Source: Caldilineaceae bacterium
GTDB taxonomy: Bacteria; Chloroflexota; Anaerolineae; Caldilineales; Caldilineaceae
Direction of reading: 5' to 3'
Assembly: GCA_019637685.1 (NCBI GenBank)
Contig: JAHBVF010000026.1
Coordinates: 1-64,000, forward strand
DNA: 64,000 nt
Shown here: in pieces, positions 42,396 to 50,719 of the stretch
How the letters are laid out: every line of letters starts with the position of its first letter
Position numbering within the stretch: the stretch's first letter is position 1
Made by a program: the position numbers and the translations under genes
Notes under the pieces: generated by a model
Database searches by the model: none
What the model was told of the DNA's origin: nothing
Seen by the model: only the letters and a program-made list of their open reading frames with translations

Positions 42396-43247
42396 TCAAC
42401 CCGGCAGATCGATCCCCAGCGCGTCAATATCCTCGACACCGTAGGGATTCTCAAAGCGGATCAACGGAAACCGGCTACGGTCAAATTCGTGCAGCCGCTC
42501 CGAGCCGAGCGCTGTGATTTCCGCGTGGATTTCCTCGGCAGCAGCACGCAGCCCTGCCACATCCACCCCCTGACAATCACCCGGCAATTCCCGCAGCCGG
42601 GGCAGCCCCCGGCGGAACATTTTCAACGCACCCCGCCAGTTGCCCCGCTCGATCTGCAAAAAGGCAACGCCCACCTGCAAAATGCCCTGATACATCTCCC
42701 GCACGGGGCGGCGCTCCTCGTTCCAGGCCAGTTCCAGATATTCGTGCTGCTCGAAAAACTCCCGCCGGTTGAACTCCAGCAGTCCTGCCACCGCGGCCCG
42801 GCTCAGGGGGTCCCCACATCCGTCCACATCCCGCGCCGGGGGGTGGACGTAGCGTTGGACGACCGCCACCAGTTCCTCCATCATTTTGCTGCGCGCCCAG
42901 GCGTGATCCGCGCCGGCCTTGCGCGCCCGCCGCAGGGTTTCGGTGTCCACGTGGCTGCCAAAGGCATAGATGGGAATCTGCCGGTTGTGGGGTGTCAGTT
43001 TGCAGCGCTGAATGGCTGTCTCCCAGTCGCCGGGCGTTTTCAGGTCCAGCAGCACCAGCACGGGGAAGTGCAGGTCCACCGCGGCCACCAGCGCGCCGGC
43101 CTCGTCCACCACCACCGGTCGCGCGCCCACCCCGCGGATGACATCCATCAGCCGGGTGACGAAAAAGAGATCGTCGGCCAGAACGACCACAGCCGGGCCG
43201 TCCGTGGGCGATTGGGGGGAGGAACCGAGTGAGATGTCAATCTGCAT
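42396..43247 (-). CDS. Pseudo-receiver domain fused to DUF309
   Basis: The 283-residue protein has an N-terminal CheY-like domain: VVVLADDLFFVTRLMDVI, then FPVLVLLDLKTPGDWETAI with an aspartate in the phosphorylation-strand position, and KAGADHAWARSKMMEELVAV. The C-terminal part is DUF309: LEFNRREFFEQHEYLELAWN, EERRPVREMYQGILQVGVAF and RGNWRGALKMFRRGLPRL, with the conserved E-H-E-x-x-E-x-x-W pattern expected of that family. DUF309 is thought to bind metal; no biochemical role is known. The ATG at 43247 is preferred to 43295. Monocistronic. Confidence 0.75.
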   Translation of the reverse strand: MQIDISLGSSPQSPTDGPAVVVLADDLFFVTRLMDVIRGVGARPVVVDEAGALVAAVDLHFPVLVLLDLKTPGDWETAIQRCKLTPHNRQIPIYAFGSHVDTETLRRARKAGADHAWARSKMMEELVAVVQRYVHPPARDVDGCGDPLSRAAVAGLLEFNRREFFEQHEYLELAWNEERRPVREMYQGILQVGVAFLQIERGNWRGALKMFRRGLPRLRELPGDCQGVDVAGLRAAAEEIHAEITALGSERLHEFDRSRFPLIRFENPYGVEDIDALGIDLPG

Positions 43248-43434
43248 AGCAACCGCCTGGGATGAGAAATGTGGCGCACAAGTTGGGATCGGCACGCGGC
43301 CAGTCTAGCACAGCCAGGGGGTGGCGCAAAGTTCCGCGGGGAGTTTCATTCCTGGATTGCCATCTGCTATACTTGAGCCTGCCCACGGCAGAATCCTGGC
43401 ACGACAGATGTCCACAGAGCGAGGGAGAAAACAA

Positions 43435-43680
43435 TTGGCCCAGAAGAAGAAAGAATCCCTGGACGGGGTAAGCTACGAGGATGCCTACGCTCGGCTGCAG
43501 GCGGTTCTTGCCCAACTAGAGAATGGTGATACCCCCCTGCAAGAGTCGCTTGCCCTCTACGCCCAGGGAACCCAATTGGCCGCGCATTGTGCGGCCCAAT
43601 TGGAAGAAGCAGAGTTGACCGTGCGCCGCTGGCAAGAGCAGGGGGGGACAACCGCTTTCACTGAATGGCGTGAAGAGTAA
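43435..43680 (+). CDS. xseB: Exodeoxyribonuclease VII small subunit
   Basis: The 81-residue protein contains SYEDAYARLQAVLAQLENGD, PLQESLALYAQGTQLAAHCA and QLEEAELTVRRW, the three XseB blocks of a helical hairpin. With XseA it degrades single-stranded DNA to short oligonucleotides; xseA is not in the window. I chose the TTG at 43435, seven bases from GAGGGAG, giving the family's usual length; an ATG at 43408 has no ribosome binding site. Confidence 0.88.
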   Translation: MAQKKKESLDGVSYEDAYARLQAVLAQLENGDTPLQESLALYAQGTQLAAHCAAQLEEAELTVRRWQEQGGTTAFTEWREE

Positions 43681-43785
43681 AATTCTCTGTGGGCACAGCA
43701 TACAGCCAGAGGGAACCCAATCTCAGCGGTTTGTTGGCGTGCAGGCCCCTTCTATCAAAAGCTTATCTATCAAAAGCATATCGCC

Positions 43786-44232
43786 ATGCAGGTTTGGTCA
43801 AATGAAGCCCTCTGGTTGCCTGTCACAGCAGCCATCGCGGTGCAACTGTATAAATTCCTATTCGAGTGGATTCTGCGCCGGGACTTCGATCTGCGGGTGC
43901 TGGCCCGCTCTGGTGGTATGCCCAGCAGCCACTCGGCGATGGTTATCAGTCTTGTCTCGGCGGTGGGCCACCGTTCGGGCACGAACAGCGATGCCTTTGC
44001 CCTGGCGGTCATCTTTGCTGTGATTGTGATGTACGACGCCACGGGCGTGCGTCAGGCCGCGGGCAAACAGGCCAAAGTGCTCAATCAGATTATCCGGGAA
44101 CTATTTACAGGCCAGCCGGTCAGCGATGTGGAACTGAAAGAGCTGATCGGCCATACGCTGATGGAGGTCATTGTGGGCGCGATGATTGGCGCTGGCTACA
44201 CTTTCATCTGGTATGCGCTCTTCCCGGTCTAG
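43786..44232 (+). CDS. YuiD-like divergent PAP2 family membrane protein (DUF212)
   Basis: The 148-residue protein has ARSGGMPSSHSAMVISLVSAV, the family's conserved GGMPSSHSA motif that aligns with the PAP2 phosphatase SGH block, and MYDATGVRQAAGKQAKVLNQ with the conserved DAxGVRxAxGxQA. Three or four membrane helices are apparent. Relation to PAP2 suggests lipid phosphatase activity, unproved. A direct repeat ATCTATCAAAAGC-like pair (43751-43775) lies just before the start. Co-directional with xseB, 105 bases apart. Confidence 0.88.
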   Translation: MQVWSNEALWLPVTAAIAVQLYKFLFEWILRRDFDLRVLARSGGMPSSHSAMVISLVSAVGHRSGTNSDAFALAVIFAVIVMYDATGVRQAAGKQAKVLNQIIRELFTGQPVSDVELKELIGHTLMEVIVGAMIGAGYTFIWYALFPV

Positions 44233-44396
44233 TCCGTCAGTAATTTTTCTCAAAAATCTTTTACAAATTTGGTCTGCCCTGCCATCTGTGATACGATGAC
44301 GGTCATTGTATTGCTATTTTTGTGCTGCTATTTTGTGTTATATGTCCGCGGTTTGGTGGGCATTGCACCTGATTTTCAAATCACCGGAGGAAGGGA

Positions 44397-45737
44397 ATGC
44401 GACGCATAATCCTTATTCGGCCTAAGCGAGACGGTCGTGTCTTTGGCAAGGCTGTTGGCTCTCCTTATACGCTCATGCGGCTGGCTTCGCTGGTTCCGGA
44501 TGAAATTCCAGTGGAAATCTGGGATGATAATCTGCGGGAACTGCCTATGGATACCCTGGGCGAAGGCGATCTGGTGGGCATCAGCAGTATGACCATCACC
44601 ATCGAACGGACTGAGCAACTGGCCAAGATAGCCCAGAAGCAGGGCGCGGGCGTTGTTGTAGGCGGCGTGCATTCCACACTTCTGCCCGAGCACGTCCAGA
44701 CTTTTGCCCACAGCGCTTTTATCGGTGAAGGCTACTACACCTGGCCTCAAGCCATTCAGGACTTCGCTGCCGAGGGCATTAAAGGGCTGAAGCCTGAATA
44801 CAAAGACGAAAGCTGGGCCAATCTGACAGGCATCGCCCCGATTACAGATCGGGTGATCCAGATGGTGGACGAGAACAAAAATTATTGGACACCCTATATG
44901 GAGATCACCCGGGGCTGTCCGCGCAACTGCGATTTTTGCACTGCTATCCGTGTCAGCGGGCGGCGGATGCGGCTGCGTCCGGTGGAAGAGGTGGTGGATG
45001 AGATCGAGCGGCGGGGGATCAAGCGCTTCTTTCTGACCGACGACAACTTCGGGATAAATTTTTCCACTGATCCAGACTACTGCGTGGAACTCTTCGAGGC
45101 CCTGATGAAGATGGACCTGCAGGGGTGGACCTGCCAGTCGGAGATGAGCATCGCGAAATTTCCTGAACTGCTGGAGATGGGCAAGGCCGCCCACCTGGAC
45201 AAGCACTTTGTCGGCTTCGAGAGCGTCAATCCGGACAACCGTTCCGCGCTGGGCGGCAAGTCCAAGGGGGTGGCTATGCAGACCACCGAAGCCATCAAAA
45301 AAATTCACGAAACCGGAATGGGTGTGGTCGGTCTCTTTGTCATGGGTTTTGACCACGACACACCGGAAACTTTTCAGGCCATGTGGGATTTCATCCGCAC
45401 CAGCAACATGGACGGTGTAAGCACGACGATGCTGACACCCTATCCAGCTACGCCGTTCTATGATCAGGTGATTGCGGAAAACCGGCTGCTGGATGTGCCC
45501 TGGAGCCATTTTGACACGGCCCACGTGACTTTCATCCCCAAGAATTTCACGCCGGATGAGCTGCGGGATGCCTACGACTGGCTCTGCCGCAAAATCTACA
45601 GCCCATCCCAGATTGCCCTGCGTGGCCTGCGCTCTCTGCGCCGCTACCCGCTGAATATGGCAACCAAAAAGCTCTTTGGCAGCTTTAGCACAGACTACGG
45701 ATATCGCCGGGCCTATGGCTGGCGCCACTCAATGTAA
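44397..45737 (+). CDS. B12-binding-domain radical SAM protein
   Basis: The 446-residue protein has an N-terminal cobalamin-binding-like Rossmann domain (SLVPDEIPVEIWDDNL, DLVGISSMTITIERTEQLA, GAGVVVGGVHSTLLPEHV) and a radical SAM core with cysteines C174, C178 and C181 in GCPRNCDFC, followed by RRMRLRPVEEVVDEIE and FFLTDDNFGINF. Late motifs are HFVGFESVNPDN and MDGVSTTMLTPYPATPF. The overall build matches that of 5129-6487, but the two are only distantly alike. GGAGGAAGG precedes the ATG. The substrate is unknown. Confidence 0.87.
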   Translation: MRRIILIRPKRDGRVFGKAVGSPYTLMRLASLVPDEIPVEIWDDNLRELPMDTLGEGDLVGISSMTITIERTEQLAKIAQKQGAGVVVGGVHSTLLPEHVQTFAHSAFIGEGYYTWPQAIQDFAAEGIKGLKPEYKDESWANLTGIAPITDRVIQMVDENKNYWTPYMEITRGCPRNCDFCTAIRVSGRRMRLRPVEEVVDEIERRGIKRFFLTDDNFGINFSTDPDYCVELFEALMKMDLQGWTCQSEMSIAKFPELLEMGKAAHLDKHFVGFESVNPDNRSALGGKSKGVAMQTTEAIKKIHETGMGVVGLFVMGFDHDTPETFQAMWDFIRTSNMDGVSTTMLTPYPATPFYDQVIAENRLLDVPWSHFDTAHVTFIPKNFTPDELRDAYDWLCRKIYSPSQIALRGLRSLRRYPLNMATKKLFGSFSTDYGYRRAYGWRHSM

Positions 45738-45754
45738 TACGCGGACAGCGTAAT

Positions 45755-45812
45755 CCACAGACAAAAAAGAGGCAGGGGCGACGCGTCGCCCCTGCCTCTT
45801 TTTTGTCTGTGG
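45755..45812. terminator. 58-base perfect palindrome, convergent terminator
   Basis: The two 29-base arms (45755-45783 and 45784-45812) are exact complements with no spacer at all; CCACAGAC, A6, GAGGCAGGGGCGACG on the left arm. It fills the whole space between the convergent radical SAM and CBS genes, ending two bases before the CBS stop. With A6/T6 on both arms it can terminate in both directions. Confidence 0.85.
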
Positions 45813-45813
45813 T

Positions 45814-46284
45814 CTATTCTTCGCCGGTCTCCAATTCCTCGATCAGCTGCACCAGATCCGTGCGGGTGATAATGCCCACCAATTTGCCGTTTTCCAGCAC
45901 CGGCAAGGATCGATGCCCCGGTTTGATCATCAGCTCGGCCGCGTGTTCGATGGTGTCGGTGGGCCGCACAGTCGCGGGGTCTTCGCTCATCAACTGTTGG
46001 GCGTTCACTGCCAGAATGTGGCCCACCTGTTTTTTATAGGTGCTGTAGTCATCCAGGCGCATGGGAATCAGCCCCCACAAGAGCGGAATGTACTGGGGTT
46101 GACGAGGCGGTGCATGGCGGGTGATCAGGTCCACCTCCGTGACGATGCCCACCAGCTCGCCCGCGGACGACACCACCGGCAACGCGCTGATCGCGTGCTG
46201 TCGCATCAACTCTGCCACTTCTCGTATCGACGCCTGGGGCGACGTTGTGATTACTTCGGATGTCATTATATCTTGAACGAGCAT
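45814..46284 (-). CDS. CBS-domain pair protein
   Basis: The 156-residue protein consists of two CBS motifs: MLVQDIMTSEVITTSPQASI with ISALPVVSSAGELVGIVTEV, and LMSEDPATVRPTDTIEHAAE with HRSLPVLENGKLVGIITRTD. CBS pairs (Bateman modules) bind adenine nucleotides or SAM and control other proteins. The true start is the ATG at 46284 (MLVQDIM); a longer frame enters the tRNA gene. It stands just downstream of three tRNA genes on the same strand. Confidence 0.88.
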   Translation of the reverse strand: MLVQDIMTSEVITTSPQASIREVAELMRQHAISALPVVSSAGELVGIVTEVDLITRHAPPRQPQYIPLLWGLIPMRLDDYSTYKKQVGHILAVNAQQLMSEDPATVRPTDTIEHAAELMIKPGHRSLPVLENGKLVGIITRTDLVQLIEELETGEE

Positions 46285-46326
46285 GGGGTGTACCTTTGCT
46301 GCGATAGGAGGGGGAAAGGAGGTGTA

Positions 46327-46400
<74 letters not shown>

Positions 46401-46414
46401 TGAAAACAAAACTG

Positions 46415-46470
46415 GTTGACTGGCTGATCAGTTGACTAGCAGGAGTACGCCGAAGCGGAGTCCAGTCAAC
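46415..46470. repeat. Inverted repeat between tRNA-Met and tRNA-Gly
   Basis: GTTGACTGG (46415-46423) and CCAGTCAAC (46462-46470) are perfect complements, with further GTTGACT/AACCAATCAACCAA units around. The same unit type is at 34.2 kb. Confidence 0.6.
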
Positions 46471-46495
46471 CTAATGAACCAATCAACCAATTCAG

Positions 46496-46566
46496 AGCGG
46501 GTGGCGGGAATCGAACCCGCGTAATCTGCTTGGAAGGCAGGAGCTCTACCATTGAGCTACACCCGC
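46496..46566 (-). tRNA. tRNA-Gly (anticodon TCC)
   Basis: Acceptor GCGGGTG/CACCCGC, D arm TAGCTCAATGGTAGAGC, anticodon stem CTGC/GCAG with loop CTTCCAA (TCC), T arm GCGGGTTCGATTCCCGC and the U73 discriminator typical of tRNA-Gly. No CCA is encoded. Confidence 0.92.
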
Positions 46567-46570
46567 ACAG

Positions 46571-46644
46571 TCGGGGAGAGAGGATTTGAACCTCCGACCC
46601 CAGCGTCCCAAACGCTGTGCGCTGCCGGACTGCGCTACTCCCCG
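46571..46644 (-). tRNA. tRNA-Pro (anticodon TGG)
   Basis: Acceptor CGGGGAG/CTCCCCG, D arm GCGCAGTCCGGCAGCGC, anticodon stem CAGCG/CGCTG with loop TTTGGGA (TGG), T arm GGAGGTTCAAATCCTC. Only four bases from tRNA-Gly, so both are probably in one precursor. Confidence 0.92.
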
Positions 46645-46758
46645 AAAGACTATTTCCTACTGTTCCTGCACTATCGCTACACAACTTCTTGAAAAATTTA
46701 TTAAAGAAGAAACGATAGTGCAATTATTGTACCGGAAAGCCTGTCAAAAATCAAACTG

Positions 46759-48576
46759 CTAACGCACCCATTGTATTTTTTGTTCCATCCAATTGCCCAC
46801 ATCGCCGCCCAATGGGGCCAGAGGCTGCTCTGCCCCACCGGTGATGGGCTTCACCCATAATTTCCAGGTGCCATCCCGGTTGCTCAGAAAGACAATGCGG
46901 CTTCCGTCCGGGCTGACCGCGGGAACCCCGTCAATGCCGGGAGAATTGGTCAGGCGAATCACCGCGCCGCTCTCCACATCCACCCGATAGACATCCCAGT
47001 TGCTGTCCCGCTCTTGGCTCATAAAGACGACACTGCGGCCATCGGGCGACCAGGTCGGGCGCGCGTCGCCGGGTACGCTGGTCAGCGGCTGCTGATTGCC
47101 GCCCCCGCTGTCGGTTATCCACAGACCACAACGATTGCCCTGGCTGTCGCACCCGCGATAGACAATCTGATCCGCGGCCGGATGCCACTCTGGTTCCTGC
47201 CCAAAGCCCAGGTCCGTGCCGTTGTCGTTGCCATCGGCCCAGGCAGCATAGATACGCCAGCGCCGGTCGCCTTCCCGGTTGCTGGCAAAGGTGATTCGGT
47301 TGCCCTCCGGGTTCCAACTGGGCAGCACATCCTCGCTGAAATTGGTGAAGCGCAGACGCAGGCCCGTGGCCGGATCAAAGCTGCCCAGCCCCCGCAGATC
47401 GCCCCGCATACTGCGGAAGACCAGCCGTTGGCCGTCGCTGCGCAGGTCTGGCTGGGCCGCGTCTTCCACCACCACCACCGGTTTGACACTGGCCGTGACT
47501 GGCTGGGCAAAGATGCGCTGGCGTCCGTCCGTCGGGTCTTGGGCCGAATAGAGGATGCGCCCCACGCCCAAGCCACCGGCCAGCGCCGCGGCAGGCGTTC
47601 CTGTCGCGGCCGGGTCTGGCGTGCCACCGGGAAGCGGTGTGCCATCGCCGACCACAGGCGTGGGCGCGCTCTCACACAAAATTTGCGCCTGCTCCTGTTT
47701 TTCCACCAGACCCGGCCCATTTTGCACGGCAATTGCCGCGGTGAACTGTTCTGCCGCGTCGCACCATTCGTCCTGGCGCGAGAGACTGTCTGCAAATTCC
47801 ACGTGGGCTTTCTGCAATCGCTGGCGCACATCCCGATAGTTGGGGTTGCGCTGGTAGAGATTCTCCAGCAGATCGATCACCTTCGGCCAATCCGCATACC
47901 AATAGGTCAATGCGTCCACGTATTGGGCGGTCACATCCCGCAGGGTGCGGGTCTCTACCGCGTTGGGACGCAGAACAAGCGCCTTGTCAAAGAGATTGAC
48001 TGCCTCTTCCAGGCTACCGTCGTTGCTCTTTTCTGTGCCCAGGCTGACGTAGGCGGTGTAGAGCATCTCTTCCACCTGCACGCTCTGGAAGGATGGGTCC
48101 GTCGCCCGCACCTGCAACAGCCGGGCAATGGCATCGGCCCAGCGCCCCGCGTTGTAGAGTGCCTGGGCATCGGCCCACGTGGAATCCAATGAATTGAGAG
48201 AAGTGGGGGTGGGCGCGGGCAGCGCGGGGGTGGGGGTGACGACCACCACCGGAGCCGAGGTCAGGGGGGTGTCCAATAACTCCCCAATGCCTGCGATGGC
48301 CTCCTCATTCTCGCCGTCCAGCTTCAACACCTGCTGATAGCGGACCAGCGCCTCGCGCGGGTTGGCGTCGGCGCGCAGGTCCGCCGCATCCTGCAAGAGT
48401 ATGCCGATCTGCTGGCGACGCTGGGCTTCGCTCTGAATACGGCCATCCTGCACGCCACGCAGGAGCAGGAAGAGAACAATCACCACTGCCAGCAGCGTGG
48501 AAACGCCGATCATCACCCAAAAGATTCTGGGCATGCGTTCCGATGAGAGAGATTCGTAGGTGGGTGGTGTGGGCAT
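46759..48576 (-). CDS. Membrane-anchored protein with TPR-like region and TolB-type beta-propeller
   Basis: The 605-residue protein has one membrane helix near 18-40 ([17 protein letters not shown]). A helical, TPR-like extracytoplasmic region follows ([60 protein letters not shown]). The C-terminal third is a TolB/WD40-like propeller with repeated D-G-R blades: [80 protein letters not shown] structural or protein-binding role at the envelope is likely. The ATG at 48576 is preferred to the upstream TTG. It precedes no partner gene but is co-directional with two other envelope proteins. Confidence 0.8.
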   Translation of the reverse strand: MPTPPTYESLSSERMPRIFWVMIGVSTLLAVVIVLFLLLRGVQDGRIQSEAQRRQQIGILLQDAADLRADANPREALVRYQQVLKLDGENEEAIAGIGELLDTPLTSAPVVVVTPTPALPAPTPTSLNSLDSTWADAQALYNAGRWADAIARLLQVRATDPSFQSVQVEEMLYTAYVSLGTEKSNDGSLEEAVNLFDKALVLRPNAVETRTLRDVTAQYVDALTYWYADWPKVIDLLENLYQRNPNYRDVRQRLQKAHVEFADSLSRQDEWCDAAEQFTAAIAVQNGPGLVEKQEQAQILCESAPTPVVGDGTPLPGGTPDPAATGTPAAALAGGLGVGRILYSAQDPTDGRQRIFAQPVTASVKPVVVVEDAAQPDLRSDGQRLVFRSMRGDLRGLGSFDPATGLRLRFTNFSEDVLPSWNPEGNRITFASNREGDRRWRIYAAWADGNDNGTDLGFGQEPEWHPAADQIVYRGCDSQGNRCGLWITDSGGGNQQPLTSVPGDARPTWSPDGRSVVFMSQERDSNWDVYRVDVESGAVIRLTNSPGIDGVPAVSPDGSRIVFLSNRDGTWKLWVKPITGGAEQPLAPLGGDVGNWMEQKIQWVR

Positions 48577-48632
48577 AGGTTCCAAAGGCAGATAGTTGTT
48601 TTATATGGACAAGCGGCAGTAGACGGCTCTGC

Positions 48633-50507
48633 TCAGCGCAGCGGCCCGCTGTAGATCGTTTCGTACAACACCCGCCCAGAGCCGTCCTCCAGGCGCACAA
48701 GAAGTGGGCCGGTCGCGGGCAGTTGCTCCCGCGACAGAAGACGTCCGACAAAGGGTGCATCCGGGCTGGCTTTGATAGGGACCCGCGCCAGATCGCCGCT
48801 ATCGGTCGCGGCCACGAGCACACCGTCCAAGGGCCGGGTGGGGTAGAATCCAGCCCGCAAACCGCCCTCATCCGGAGCCAGGTGGATGGCGGCCACCTCA
48901 TCCGCGTAGGAGAGTCCTCCGATGGCTGAAATCGGATACCAGACTTCCCGCCAGCCCACAACGCCACCCGCGGGCAGACGATAGGTATCGTCAAAGGTAG
49001 GCGACAGACCGCCGTGAAGTTCCACATAGGCCGAGCCGTCGTCGGTGAAGTTGTCGCTGCCCAGGGCCGCGTGCCAGCCCAGGGCAAAGGCTTTGCTGCC
49101 TCTGGTGATGCTGGCCGGATAGATACGCACAGCACCCGCGTTGGCGGCTGTGTCATAAATGGCGGCATAGGGGCCGTGGGCCGCGGGCCGCTCGAAGAAG
49201 CCCAGCCATTGCTGATAGTTGCCCAGCCAGCTGTAGTCCACTCCATTGTAGACCGGCCACTCAAACGGCTGCCCCGGCCCTGGCAGACGGCTGTCGCCTG
49301 TGCTGTGTACCGTCATTTGGTTGCCCGGCAATAGAAAATGGGTGGATCCGCTGGGTTTGTTGCCCGTGCCGGGGGCCAGCAGTGCTGTCTCCCAAAAGGC
49401 AAAGTTGAGGGTGTGGTCGCTGATGTTGGAGATCGACGGCTCCACATCAAAACTGGCCGCGCCCGCCCGCAGCGTAATCTTCACACTGGCCGAAAGATAG
49501 CGGCCATCCCGGGGCGTGAAGACAGTGATGGAGGCCAGTTCCGGGCTGTGTTGCAGCGGGCTATAGCCCCAGGGCACGCCCCAATCGTAGCCGTGCTCCA
49601 CCACTGGCAGGGACCACTCCAATCCACCCACGGCCAGCCAGCCCAACTGCTCTGGCGGTCCCCAGGGCGATGGCTTGACCACTGGATTCTGATAGAAGAG
49701 ATTGGCGCCCGTGGGTTTGTGGATGACCTGCCAGATGCGCCCCCCCAGTTCGGGCAGAACGGTCAGCTTCAGATACGCATTTTCCAGCACCAGCACTTTG
49801 TACTGACGATTTTCCGGGCCGGGTCGTTCCCGCTGGTAGCGTTCCCGGTCAAAACGTTTGTAAGGCCAGTTGAACGTTTCGTTGACCGCGTCCGAGAGAT
49901 AACGCTCGTAGGGATAGGTGGGCAGTGTGACGGACGTTTCGTAGACGACGACTGTGCCCACCGGCGCGGGCGCGGGCGCTGATCCCGCGTTGCCGTCGTC
50001 AGGTTGAGGCGTGGGTGCTGGCGGCTGGGTAGACGCCTGTGTCGGCAGGGGGGGAGCCTCGGCCACAGGCACACCATCCGTTCCCTCGGCAGTCACCAGC
50101 GGGCCATAGACCCAGGCCACCCTGTCGGCCAGCGCAATCTGCCACCAGTCGCCCTGACCGTTGACGCCCACAACGGCAAAGCTATCTCCCGCATTGGCGC
50201 TGCCCACCACCGGATAATTTGTCCCCGGCCCGCCGCGCAGGTTCATCGAGCGAGTGATGCGTACCAGTGGCCCGTTCGGTGTGGTCGCGGGTGATGGGGG
50301 CAGGGGCGTGGCTTCTGCCTGGGCTGCCACTTCCGGCTGGACCGTGGGCTGTGGGGTGGCGGAGACAGGCAGGGTTGGCTCTGCGTGCCCAACAGTTGTT
50401 GCAGGCGGCGCGGTCTGGGCCGGCGCGGTGCAGCCTGTCAACCACAGCCAGGATACCAGTGCCAGCAGCCCGACCAGCCAATTTTCTCTCTTCAATAAAC
50501 GCGCCAT
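48633..50507 (-). CDS. Lipoprotein with SH3 domain and DUF5107-like domain
   Basis: The 624-residue lipoprotein has the signal GLLALVSWLWLTGC (C26), a proline/alanine-rich linker, one SH3 domain (RITRSMNLRGGPGTNYPVVG) and a large C-terminal region beginning TLPTYPYERYLSDAVNETFN and LKLTVLPELGGRIWQVIHKP with TGANLFYQNPVVKPSPWGP. The latter matches the DUF5107/galactose-mutarotase-like (DUF4380) pattern, a beta-sandwich associated with carbohydrate metabolism. It is probably surface-exposed, tethered through the flexible linker like the proteins at 15.5-19.2 kb. Confidence 0.75.
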   Translation of the reverse strand: MARLLKRENWLVGLLALVSWLWLTGCTAPAQTAPPATTVGHAEPTLPVSATPQPTVQPEVAAQAEATPLPPSPATTPNGPLVRITRSMNLRGGPGTNYPVVGSANAGDSFAVVGVNGQGDWWQIALADRVAWVYGPLVTAEGTDGVPVAEAPPLPTQASTQPPAPTPQPDDGNAGSAPAPAPVGTVVVYETSVTLPTYPYERYLSDAVNETFNWPYKRFDRERYQRERPGPENRQYKVLVLENAYLKLTVLPELGGRIWQVIHKPTGANLFYQNPVVKPSPWGPPEQLGWLAVGGLEWSLPVVEHGYDWGVPWGYSPLQHSPELASITVFTPRDGRYLSASVKITLRAGAASFDVEPSISNISDHTLNFAFWETALLAPGTGNKPSGSTHFLLPGNQMTVHSTGDSRLPGPGQPFEWPVYNGVDYSWLGNYQQWLGFFERPAAHGPYAAIYDTAANAGAVRIYPASITRGSKAFALGWHAALGSDNFTDDGSAYVELHGGLSPTFDDTYRLPAGGVVGWREVWYPISAIGGLSYADEVAAIHLAPDEGGLRAGFYPTRPLDGVLVAATDSGDLARVPIKASPDAPFVGRLLSREQLPATGPLLVRLEDGSGRVLYETIYSGPLR

Positions 50508-50647
50508 CTGCTACTCTCCGTGAGAATATAGCCGCCGATAGGCCTATTATACCCCGCGGCAAGGCGTCTCGAAAGTTCCCCGGCTGATCTCTGCCATACT
50601 TTCACTCTGGATTTGGCTGCGAAAAACACTTCAACGTCTGATACAAA

Positions 50648-50680
50648 GCGGGCGACTCGTGTGAGCCGCCCGCCTTTTGT
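50648..50680 (-). terminator. Intrinsic terminator-like hairpin
   Basis: GCGGGCG (50648-50654) pairs with CGCCCGC (50667-50673); CTC/GAG pairs lie inside around GTGT. A and T tracts flank both sides (ACAAA and CTTTTGT). It lies 40 bases beyond the stop of the minus-strand 753-residue protein gene. Confidence 0.7.
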
Positions 50681-50719
50681 CTGAAAATTATTCTGTCGCA
50701 GCGTTCCGTTGGCGACGTT

